From: an uncultured Oscillospiraceae bacterium
GTDB lineage: Bacteria; Bacillota; Clostridia; Oscillospirales; Oscillospiraceae
Length of the DNA: 7,378 nucleotides
Direction of reading: 5' to 3'
NCBI GenBank assembly: GCA_905234005.1
Contig: CAJOFW010000014.1
Span: forward strand, 1-7,378
Position numbers and translations under genes: made by a program
In this document: positions 1 to 4,463 of the stretch, in pieces
How the letters are laid out: the number at the start of each line of letters is the position of its first letter
Position numbering within the stretch: position 1 is the stretch's first letter
The notes under the pieces: generated by a model
Seen by the model: only the letters and a program-made list of their open reading frames with translations
Database searches by the model: none
What the model was told of the DNA's origin: nothing

Positions 1-221
1 TCGCTGCCGGCTTCGTCCTCCGCCGGTTCGGCGGGTTCGTCGTACTCGATGACGGGCAGCTCGTTTTCGCCCTCGCCCGCGCCCTCGCCCTCGACGACGG
101 GCCAGACGTCAGGCTCCCCGTCCGCCGCCGCGCTGGCAAATCCGGCGGTGCAGAGCGCCGCGGCCAGCGTGAGCACAAGCAGCGCGCTCAGGAGCCTTGT
201 GATTGTCCGTTTGGTTTTCAT
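1..221 (-). CDS. Secreted acidic protein of unknown function, N-terminal part (cut by window edge)
   Basis: Only the first 73 codons lie in the window; the rest is beyond base 1. I do not recognise the protein. It begins MKTKRTITRLLSALLVLTLA, a basic start followed by a hydrophobic stretch to about residue 25 and small residues (AGFASAAA), a typical Sec signal peptide with cleavage likely around residues 30-33. The mature part that follows is acidic and low in complexity, with Gly-Glu alternation (EGEGAGEGE, about residues 44-52) and Pro/Glu/Asp-rich sequence, so it looks like an exported linker or surface segment before an unseen domain. The start is supported by AGGAG eight bases upstream, and a near-consensus promoter lies at 299-326. 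It follows rsmG on the same strand, but a hairpin and its own promoter separate them, so it is probably its own transcription unit. Export is likely; function cannot be said. Confidence 0.75.
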   Translation of the reverse strand, partial: MKTKRTITRLLSALLVLTLAAALCTAGFASAAADGEPDVWPVVEGEGAGEGENELPVIEYDEPAEPAEDEAGS

Positions 222-250
222 GGGCAGTTCTCCTCATATTGACATTTTGG

Positions 251-281
251 CGGTCGCACGCGATTTGCGTGACCGTTTTTT
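251..281. other. Hairpin with T-run in the leader of the secreted protein gene
   Basis: CGGTC(gc)ACGC, loop GATTT, GCGTGACCG forms a nine-base-pair stem with a two-base bulge, followed on the plus strand by TTTTTT (276-281). In plus orientation this resembles an intrinsic terminator, but no plus-strand gene ends upstream. In minus orientation it lies in the roughly 70-base leader between the promoter at 299-326 and the start codon at 221, where it would form an mRNA stem. Its role is unknown. Confidence 0.4.
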
Positions 282-298
282 ACAATCCTGATTCTATT

Positions 299-326
299 AT
301 TATACCTTTATATTACAATTTGTCAA
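299..326 (-). promoter_or_regulatory. Sigma-A-type promoter of the secreted protein gene
   Basis: Read on the minus strand, TTGACA (321-326) is followed after 16 bases by TATAAT (299-304). Both hexamers match the consensus exactly and the surroundings are AT-rich within a GC-rich genome. Transcription would start near base 292, giving a leader of about 70 bases before the ATG at 219-221. This is the strongest promoter candidate in the window; housekeeping use is inferred. Confidence 0.8.
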
Positions 327-331
327 TATTC

Positions 332-354
332 AAAACCGCGTGTCGTCGCGGTTT
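332..354 (-). terminator. Probable intrinsic terminator of rsmG
   Basis: On the minus strand AAACCGCG, a six-base loop and CGCGGTTT form a perfect eight-base-pair stem ending in TTTT. It starts 14 bases after the rsmG stop codon and lies just before the -35 box of the next gene. The T-run is short, so termination may be partial. Confidence 0.65.
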
Positions 355-368
355 GCGGGAACGATTTC

Positions 369-1070
369 CTATGTGAGGGGCTTCTTTTTCATCTGGGCGT
401 AGCGGCGGGGGTATTGCGGCGGGGTGGGGCGCGTCTTTTCGACGACGACGGCGGCGTGGACGATGTCCGTGCCGGGGATCGTGTAGCGAACGGTATCGCG
501 TACACGTCCGCCCAGCACGCCGACGGCGTTTTTCGCGGCGGTGACCTCCGCGCCGCAGTCGGGGCCTTTCATCGCGATGAACAGCCCGCCCGGCTTCACC
601 TGCGGCAGGCACAGCTCGGCCAGCAGCGTCAGCTCGGCGACGGCCCGGCTCACGACGATATCGAAGCGCTCTCGCAGCGCCGGCAGCTCCTCGACCCGGC
701 CCCGGAGAACCGTCACGTCGTCGATGCCGAGCACCTGGCACGATTCCTGTACAAAATCGGTCTTCTTCTTCACGCTGTCGATCACGGTCAGCCGGACGCC
801 CTCGCCCAGAACGCGCAGAGGCACGCCCGGAAAACCCGCGCCGGAGCCGACGTCCAGCACGCTCCGGCCGGTGAAGTCCGCGACCGTGAGCAGGGCGGCG
901 CTGTCGAGAAAGTGCAGCCGCGCCGCGTCCGCCTCGTCCCGGATGGCCGTGAGATTCGTCACGGCGTTTTTCTCCGTCAGCAGCCGCCCGTATCCGCAGA
1001 GCGTCCGCACCGCCTCGGGCGTGGCCGGTACGCCGAGGGCCGCAAGGCCGTCACGCAGTATTTCCTCCAT
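369..1070 (-). CDS. rsmG: 16S rRNA (guanine(527)-N7)-methyltransferase RsmG (GidB)
   Basis: RsmG uses S-adenosylmethionine to methylate N7 of G527 in the 530 loop of 16S rRNA; in other bacteria its loss gives low-level streptomycin resistance. The 233-residue protein has the normal family length. A helical N-terminus with the family-type segment NAVTNLTAIRD (about 35-45) leads to a Rossmann-like fold with the SAM-binding motif LDVGSGAGFPG (72-82). Further family features are IDSVKKKTDF (97-106), SRAVAEL (141-147), LKPGG-like VKPGG (158-162) and the C-terminal PRRYAQMKKKPL. The frame is open to an ATG at 1161-1163, but I chose the ATG at 1068-1070 because AAGGAG lies five bases upstream and the family begins here. 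rsmG commonly follows mnmG in Firmicutes; here it sits behind a cell wall hydrolase gene. A hairpin in its leader may affect expression. Confidence 0.95.
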   Translation of the reverse strand: MEEILRDGLAALGVPATPEAVRTLCGYGRLLTEKNAVTNLTAIRDEADAARLHFLDSAALLTVADFTGRSVLDVGSGAGFPGVPLRVLGEGVRLTVIDSVKKKTDFVQESCQVLGIDDVTVLRGRVEELPALRERFDIVVSRAVAELTLLAELCLPQVKPGGLFIAMKGPDCGAEVTAAKNAVGVLGGRVRDTVRYTIPGTDIVHAAVVVEKTRPTPPQYPRRYAQMKKKPLT

Positions 1071-1075
1071 GTTCG

Positions 1076-1081
1076 CTCCTT
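1076..1081 (-). promoter_or_regulatory. Ribosome binding site that decides the rsmG start
   Basis: AAGGAG on the minus strand lies five bases before the ATG at 1068-1070. This favours that start over the upstream in-frame ATGs, which would also place the coding region across the terminator-like hairpin at 1096-1124. Confidence 0.75.
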
Positions 1082-1095
1082 GATTCATATACGAT

Positions 1096-1124
1096 AAAAA
1101 GACGCGCCGGGCGGCGCGTCTTTT
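1096..1124 (-). terminator. Intrinsic terminator between the hydrolase gene and rsmG
   Basis: AAAAGACGCGCC, loop GGGC, GGCGCGTCTTTT is a perfect 12-base-pair stem with A- and T-runs on its two sides, followed by five T residues in total on the minus strand. It begins 75 bases after the hydrolase stop codon and ends 26 bases before the rsmG ATG. It is symmetric and could work in both directions. If rsmG is transcribed from the candidate promoter at 1154-1183, the hairpin lies inside the rsmG leader and would act as an attenuator. Confidence 0.75.
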
Positions 1125-1153
1125 CGGTTGAAGATGATGTCTGCCGCGATGCC

Positions 1154-1183
1154 AGTATAGCATACGCGGCGGGCGCGTGGCAA
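1154..1183 (-). promoter_or_regulatory. Candidate promoter for rsmG
   Basis: On the minus strand TTGCCA (1178-1183), an 18-base spacer and TATACT (1154-1159) form a moderate sigma-A match lying just after the hydrolase stop codon. The start site would be near 1147, upstream of the terminator-like hairpin. The -35 box has one mismatch to consensus and the spacer is GC-rich, so this is only a candidate. No other convincing promoter is visible between the hairpin and the rsmG start. Confidence 0.4.
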
Positions 1184-1198
1184 GGGCGGGGACGTGTA

Positions 1199-2038
1199 TC
1201 AGTCCAGATACAGCGACCCGTCCGTGACGTCGACGCCCTCGAGGGCGAGGCAGGCGGCGACGCAGGCGGATTCCTCCGGCTCCATGTAGATCATGCCGTT
1301 GATGACCACGTCGAACTGGTTCTTTTCAAAAATTACGTCGTACACGCTGCCCCCGAAGCTCTCGTCCGCGACGCGATTCAGGATCACGCCGCCCACGTAG
1401 AGCTGCGTCTCGAACGGCTCCCCGCCGGCCTCGGCGCTGATGACGCGGGAGAGCCAGTAGAGATCCGTCTCGTCGCAGTACGATTCGCTGCCGTCCGGCG
1501 GCGAGGCCTCGCCGCCGACCGTGATCTGCCACGCGGCCGGGTCGAGCCAGACGGTCACGCCGAGACAGTCCGCAAGGGCGTCGAGGGGGAGGTAGAGGTG
1601 TCCGTCAAGGGCGTACACGCCGTCAGGCACATAGACGCAGCGCCCCCCGCAGCGGAACCAGCATTCCCCATCGTCCGCCCGGATCGCGGCGTCGCCGACG
1701 AGGGTGTAGGACGAGCCTGACACACGGGTCGTCACATCGAGGCCGAGGGCGGCGCACAGCGCCTGCGCGTCCACATACGGCACGCCGTTTCGGATCGGGC
1801 AGACCCCGCGCTCCGCGCCGTCCCGATACCAGGGCACAGCGGTGCGGCTGTCGGTCACATCGGTCGGCAGGGGCGTCGACAGCTCCTCATACGCCCCGCC
1901 GGGCGGCTCGTCTGAGGCCGCCGCCGTGTTTATTCCCTCTTCCGCGCCGCGCGCGAACACGACGCCGCCGGCAACGCCGGCCACCAGAAAAACCGTGCAG
2001 ACAAGCGCCGTCACGATCTCCACCAACCGTCTGTTCAT
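1199..2038 (-). CDS. Membrane-anchored SleB-type cell wall hydrolase with a copper-amine-oxidase-N-like domain, C-terminally short
   Basis: The 279-residue protein has a hydrophobic N-terminal segment (about 7-29, a signal or membrane anchor) and a Pro/Thr/Glu-rich linker to about residue 70. Residues about 84-176 resemble the copper amine oxidase N-terminal stalk domain, a non-catalytic fold common in clostridial envelope proteins (VPYVDAQALCAALGL near the start, LYLPLDALADCLGV towards the end). Residues about 190-279 match the SleB/Hydrolase_2 family, whose members cleave peptidoglycan in the spore cortex or cell wall: LSRVISAEAGGEPFE with the probable catalytic Glu203, then GGVILNRV and VIFEKNQFDVV. 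The protein ends at GSLYLD, where family members usually continue with an aromatic-Asn-Pro segment and roughly 15-30 more residues, so it looks truncated. I chose the ATG at 2036-2038 because AAAGGAGG lies eight bases upstream; an in-frame ATG at 2099-2101 would add 21 non-membrane residues. A role in sporulation or germination is possible but unproven. Confidence 0.85.
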   Translation of the reverse strand: MNRRLVEIVTALVCTVFLVAGVAGGVVFARGAEEGINTAAASDEPPGGAYEELSTPLPTDVTDSRTAVPWYRDGAERGVCPIRNGVPYVDAQALCAALGLDVTTRVSGSSYTLVGDAAIRADDGECWFRCGGRCVYVPDGVYALDGHLYLPLDALADCLGVTVWLDPAAWQITVGGEASPPDGSESYCDETDLYWLSRVISAEAGGEPFETQLYVGGVILNRVADESFGGSVYDVIFEKNQFDVVINGMIYMEPEESACVAACLALEGVDVTDGSLYLD

Positions 2039-2046
2039 AGAAGCCG

Positions 2047-2054
2047 CCTCCTTT
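2047..2054 (-). promoter_or_regulatory. Strong ribosome binding site that decides the hydrolase start
   Basis: AAAGGAGG on the minus strand lies eight bases before the ATG at 2036-2038. Choosing this start puts the hydrophobic anchor right at the N-terminus, as expected for an exported protein. Confidence 0.8.
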
Positions 2055-2076
2055 CCCGGGCCTGCGTGGGTTTGTG

Positions 2077-2092
2077 CAGGAAATCCTTCCTG
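2077..2092 (-). other. Small hairpin in the hydrolase leader
   Basis: CAGGAA, a four-base loop and TTCCTG form a perfect six-base-pair dyad between the promoter at 2112-2141 and the ribosome binding site at 2047-2054. It may be a minor mRNA structure; no function is evident. Confidence 0.25.
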
Positions 2093-2111
2093 ACGATTCA
2101 TTTATATGCTT

Positions 2112-2141
2112 ATTATACCGAATCCAAAAACGCGAAAACAA
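2112..2141 (-). promoter_or_regulatory. Probable promoter of the SleB-like hydrolase gene
   Basis: Read on the minus strand, TTGTTT (2136-2141) is followed after 18 bases by a perfect TATAAT (2112-2117), in an AT-rich patch. The start site would be near 2105, giving a leader of about 65 bases. This resembles a vegetative sigma-A promoter rather than a spore-specific one, which argues mildly against a purely sporulation role for the hydrolase. Confidence 0.6.
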
Positions 2142-2618
2142 TCGGCATTGTGTATAAAAGACACTAATACACAAGAAATAGCGACAATTATGCGCATATT
2201 CCCCAAAACTCGACCTACATCTTGTGGCATCCGGGTCGACCGAACCCAACAATCCATCTTCGCGATGCGAAAAATTCGTTTCTGTCGAAAACGGGTCTTT
2301 TACGATAATCATAAATTATGTAAAATAAAAACCGATTTTTGTGCTCCGTTATGTCAACGGCTTTATGCCCCGCGCCGGCCGACCGCACCGTCGTACCGGG
2401 GCGAAAACGGCGCGGAGGCGACACTTTCACACCACCGCCGTGGGTTTTGCCCGGCGTCTGCCCGCCGCCGTCCCCCACCCGGGCCTGTCTGCGCCGGGGG
2501 CGGCATAATGCCAAAACGCAACCGGTTTGCCCGCCTGTATATACCGTCGAGGGGCGTTCCGGACGCGGCGGGCGCGAACGGGGCGCTTTTGTGTCGCAAA
2601 GTTTTTGCCGCGAATTAT
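2142..2618. other. Intergenic region between divergent hydrolase and spoIIP genes, no gene seen
   Basis: The frames that stay open here give no plausible protein: they change composition abruptly where the DNA changes from AT-rich (to about 2345) to very GC-rich (from about 2350), and none has a good ribosome binding site. The AT-rich half contains a Spo0A-box-like heptamer and a weak plus-strand promoter, reported separately. The GC-rich half contains only short dyads, for example GGCAT-A-ATGCC near 2507-2517. No tRNA fold or terminator was found. A small RNA cannot be excluded. Confidence 0.5.
2283..2326 (+). promoter_or_regulatory. Candidate Spo0A box followed by a weak sigma-A-like promoter
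   Basis: TGTCGAA (2283-2289) matches the core Spo0A box of Firmicutes. Ten bases downstream come TTTACG (2299-2304), a 16-base spacer and TAAAAT (2321-2326), a partial sigma-A match. The dyad CATAA-A-TTATG (2310-2320) lies in the spacer. A seven-base match in AT-rich DNA can arise by chance, and the next plus-strand gene, spoIIP, starts 360 bases further on. Confidence 0.3.
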
Positions 2619-2647
2619 TCATAAACGGACGGCGCGGCGCATAAGCT
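2619..2647 (+). promoter_or_regulatory. Candidate sigma-E promoter of spoIIP
   Basis: TCATAAA (2619-2625), a 14-base spacer and CATAAGCT (2640-2647) resemble the sigma-E consensus, which has an ATA core at -35 and CATA at the start of -10. The gap between ATA and CATA is 16 bases, as in the Bacillus consensus. The start site would be near 2654, about 30 bases before the spoIIP ATG. Mother-cell sigma-E control of spoIIP is established in Bacillus subtilis; its use here is inferred. Confidence 0.45.
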
Positions 2648-2672
2648 TCCATGAAACGCGTTACGACCGAAA

Positions 2673-2678
2673 GGGAGG
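2673..2678 (+). promoter_or_regulatory. Ribosome binding site that decides the spoIIP start
   Basis: GGGAGG lies seven bases before the ATG at 2686-2688. The reading frame is open well upstream, but only this start has a good ribosome binding site and places the signal-anchor at the N-terminus. Confidence 0.8.
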
Positions 2679-2685
2679 CAGCCGC

Positions 2686-3717
2686 ATGAAGCGCAACATC
2701 GTATCCGCCGTCCTTCTGCTGTTTTGTTTTATCAGTCTCGGCGTCCTGTCCGGCGCGATCCCGGTGATGGCGGGCAACGTGGCGTCCGCCGATACGGCGG
2801 CGGCGCTGACCGTGACGCCGGCGCCGGCGGGGACGGAGGAGCCGCCGCTTGAAAGTCCGTCGCCTGCGGACATCGAGGACGCGACGCCGGGGGCCTCGCC
2901 CACGCCGGAGACGGCGGCGTCGTCCACGCCAACACCCACGCCCACGCCGGACGGCGGCGCGGCGCCGGTCACGATCACGTCGGACAGTCTCATCGACAAC
3001 CATACATATTACAGCCTCGACGAGGCGGCGCTGCTGGCGGAGGGCGTTTCGCTCACGCTGCCGGCGGACGGGTACCAGATCCTGATCGTACACACCCACA
3101 CGACCGAGGCGTATGCGCCGGTGCCCGGCGGCGAGTACGACGCCTGCGGCGACTATCGCACGACCGATCCCGCGTACAGCGTCGTGCGGGTGGGGGACGA
3201 GCTGGCGGCGGCGCTGGAGGCGTACGGGCTGCGGGTGCTGCACGATACGACGATCCACGACTATCCGAGCTACAACGGCTCCTACGCCGCGTCGGGCGAG
3301 ACGATCGCGGAGTACCTCGCGGCGTATCCGGGCATCGCGCTCGTGATCGACCTGCACCGGGACGCCCTCGGCGACGACGAGGTCATGTACAAGACCGTCG
3401 CGGACGCGGACGGGGAGACGGCGGCGCAGTGTATGTTCGTGATGGGCACGGACGTGAATCTCGAGCATCCGCTCTGGCGCGAGAATCTGAAGCTCGCGCT
3501 CACGCTCCAGACCGCCGTGCTCGAACGGTATGACACGCTCATGCGGCCGATCGTCGTGTGCGATTACCGCTACAACCAGCAGCTCACGACGGGCAGCCTC
3601 CTGCTCGAGGTCGGCACGGCGGGCAATACGCTCGACGAGGCGCTGGCCGCCGTCCGCGCCTTCGCCGCCGCCGTCGGGCCGGTTCTTTATAGCTGTTCAG
3701 CACCCGACGGGTGCTGA
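2686..3717 (+). CDS. spoIIP: Stage II sporulation protein P, peptidoglycan amidase/endopeptidase
   Basis: SpoIIP is a mother-cell membrane enzyme that, with SpoIID and SpoIIM, degrades peptidoglycan at the septum and around the forespore during engulfment. The 343-residue protein has a signal-anchor (about 4-29), a Pro/Thr-rich linker (about 42-95, including a TPTPTPTP run) and the SpoIIP catalytic domain (about 127-330). Family signatures are ILIVHTHTTEAY (132-143; His136, His138 and Glu141 are candidate zinc or catalytic residues), IDLHRDA (221-227; His224), MFVMGTD (250-256), HPLWRENLKLA (261-271), MRPIVVCDYRYNQ (286-298) and LLLEVGTAGNTLDEAL (305-320; Glu308). It is shorter than the roughly 400-residue B. 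subtilis protein, mainly before the domain. No SpoIIP-partner genes or gpr are visible nearby. A sigma-E-like promoter lies upstream. Oddly, the last seven codons and the stop lie inside a perfect 29-base palindrome. Confidence 0.95.
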   Translation: MKRNIVSAVLLLFCFISLGVLSGAIPVMAGNVASADTAAALTVTPAPAGTEEPPLESPSPADIEDATPGASPTPETAASSTPTPTPTPDGGAAPVTITSDSLIDNHTYYSLDEAALLAEGVSLTLPADGYQILIVHTHTTEAYAPVPGGEYDACGDYRTTDPAYSVVRVGDELAAALEAYGLRVLHDTTIHDYPSYNGSYAASGETIAEYLAAYPGIALVIDLHRDALGDDEVMYKTVADADGETAAQCMFVMGTDVNLEHPLWRENLKLALTLQTAVLERYDTLMRPIVVCDYRYNQQLTTGSLLLEVGTAGNTLDEALAAVRAFAAAVGPVLYSCSAPDGC

Positions 3718-3721
3718 ACAG
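3693..3721 (+). terminator. Perfect palindrome across the spoIIP stop codon (hairpin, no T-run)
   Basis: Two perfect 13-base arms, CTGTTCAGCACCC and its reverse complement, enclose a GAC loop. The structure covers the last seven codons and the TGA of spoIIP (3715-3717). It is very stable but is not followed by a T-run, so it may be a 3'-end stabiliser, a weak terminator, or a repeated palindromic element that has supplied the end of the gene. Confidence 0.55.
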
Positions 3722-3726
3722 GGTTA

Positions 3727-3771
3727 CTCGCGCTTATCGCACCCGGCTATGCCGGGTTTGGTCGGCGCGAG
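3727..3771. repeat. Nested inverted repeat downstream of spoIIP
   Basis: An outer stem CTCGCGC (3727-3733) with GCGCGAG (3765-3771) encloses an inner stem ACCCGGC (3741-3747) with GCCGGGT (3751-3757) and a TAT loop. The two stems are separated by symmetric seven-base internal loops. It lies six bases after the palindrome at 3693-3721, so the two could form a paired-hairpin 3' end. Confidence 0.5.
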
Positions 3772-3791
3772 AGGCTCGCCCAGGCTCGCCC
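3772..3791. repeat. Two direct copies of a 10-base unit
   Basis: AGGCTCGCCC occurs twice head to tail (3772-3781 and 3782-3791). The GCGAG just before (3767-3771) can pair with CTCGC in either copy. A TTTTT run follows at 3799-3803, so one of these pairings could serve as a weak terminator behind spoIIP. Confidence 0.5.
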
Positions 3792-3804
3792 GGTGGTATT
3801 TTTG

Positions 3805-3850
3805 CCGAAAGAAAAAGTATAATTCCGGGGCGGGGGGCGCATACTTTCGG
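3805..3850 (+). promoter_or_regulatory. Possible -10 box and flanking inverted repeat upstream of the CBS gene
   Basis: TATAAT (3818-3823) is a perfect -10 hexamer, but no good -35 is visible 16-18 bases upstream. It overlaps an imperfect inverted repeat: AAAGTAT (3814-3820) pairs with ATACTTT (3841-3847), and CCG (3805-3807) with CGG (3848-3850), around a GC-rich loop. The start would be near 3830, leaving a leader of about 45 bases with AGGAGG at 3864-3869. A regulator might bind the dyad; this is inference. Confidence 0.35.
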
Positions 3851-3876
3851 TAGAAAACGATTCAGGAGGCAGCAGT

Positions 3877-4305
3877 ATGAAGGTACGTGAGCTCATGACG
3901 GAGCCGACGGTCACGATCACGCAGCAGGAGCCGGTCGCGGCGGCGGCGCGGCTGATGACCCGGCACAACCTCGGGGCGCTCCCGGTGTGCGACGACGGGG
4001 GACGGCTGCGGGGGATGATCACCGACCGCGATATCGTGACACGCTGCGTCGCGGCCGATCTCGAGCCGTCGGATACGCGTGTGCGGGAGATCATGAGCCG
4101 GGGCATTACGACCTGCCGCGCCGACGAGGACGCGGAAACGGCCGCCCACGCCATGGGCGCCGATCAGGTGCGCCGCCTGCCCGTGCTCGAGGACGGGCGC
4201 GTGATCGGCATGGTGAGCCTGTGCGACCTCGCCCGCAGCGCACGCTGCGCCATGGAGGCCGCCGACGCCCTCGGCGAGATCTCGCAGAACATCGTCCGGC
4301 GGTAA
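3877..4305 (+). CDS. Stand-alone tandem CBS domain protein
   Basis: The 142-residue protein consists of two CBS motifs, residues about 7-58 (VTITQQEPVAAAARLMTRHN, then ALPVCDDGGRLRGMITDRDIV) and about 75-124 (ITTCRADEDAETAAHAMGAD, then RLPVLEDGRVIGMVSLCDLA), with a short helical C-terminus. Such pairs form a Bateman module that usually binds AMP, ADP, ATP or a related nucleotide in the cleft. Free-standing proteins of this kind, like YhcV of Bacillus subtilis, are widespread and mostly uncharacterised; they may sense energy state by binding a partner. There is no signal peptide or membrane segment, so it should be cytosolic. The start is clear: AGGAGG lies seven bases before the ATG. It is transcribed towards the UPF0371 gene (convergent) and has its own upstream region after spoIIP, so it is probably monocistronic. 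The ligand and partner cannot be told from sequence. Confidence 0.9.
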   Translation: MKVRELMTEPTVTITQQEPVAAAARLMTRHNLGALPVCDDGGRLRGMITDRDIVTRCVAADLEPSDTRVREIMSRGITTCRADEDAETAAHAMGADQVRRLPVLEDGRVIGMVSLCDLARSARCAMEAADALGEISQNIVRR

Positions 4306-4407
4306 TGCTGTGTATTCGCTTTGAAACGACAGCGTTTCCGGGGCTTTGCGCCCGGTAACGAAAAGAAGCTGTCAACCAGAGAACGGTATGAAGCAGCGTC
4401 CGGCGGC

Positions 4408-4446
4408 AAAAAACGGAGGCGTTCCCGATAAGGGGAACGCCTCCGT
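4408..4446 (-). terminator. Strong intrinsic terminator of the htrA-UPF0371 operon
   Basis: On the minus strand a perfect 14-base-pair stem (arms 4433-4446 and 4413-4426, loop of six bases) is followed by TTTTTT (4408-4413). It starts 17 bases after the UPF0371 stop codon. On the plus strand the stem is followed only by GTATTGTT, so it may also stop convergent CBS transcripts but less well. Confidence 0.9.
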
Positions 4447-4463
4447 GTATTGTTCGGCGAGGG

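Noticed and set aside
414..1097. Plus-strand open frames opposite rsmG
   Set aside because: They are low-complexity antisense frames; the minus strand encodes a complete RsmG with its SAM motif.
2230..2260. GGGT-TCGGTCG-ACCC on the minus strand, resembling a tRNA T-arm
   Set aside because: No acceptor, D or anticodon stems can be placed at the right distances; it is just the GGTCGACC palindrome with flanking bases.
2327..2340. AAAAA-CCGA-TTTTT dyad as a terminator
   Set aside because: A five-pair A-T stem is too weak, and no gene ends beside it.
2589..2600. TGTCGCA as a second Spo0A box
   Set aside because: It differs from the core at one position, lies in GC-rich DNA and overlaps no clear promoter; too weak to annotate.
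2106..2624. Plus-strand open frame of 172 codons in the hydrolase-spoIIP gap
   Set aside because: There is no ribosome binding site, no recognisable domain, and the composition switches midway with the DNA's GC content, so it is a chance open frame.
2215..3468. Long minus-strand open frame opposite spoIIP, extremely Arg-rich
   Set aside because: It is a mirror of the GC-rich spoIIP coding strand, has no family signature or ribosome binding site, and spoIIP is unmistakable on the plus strand.
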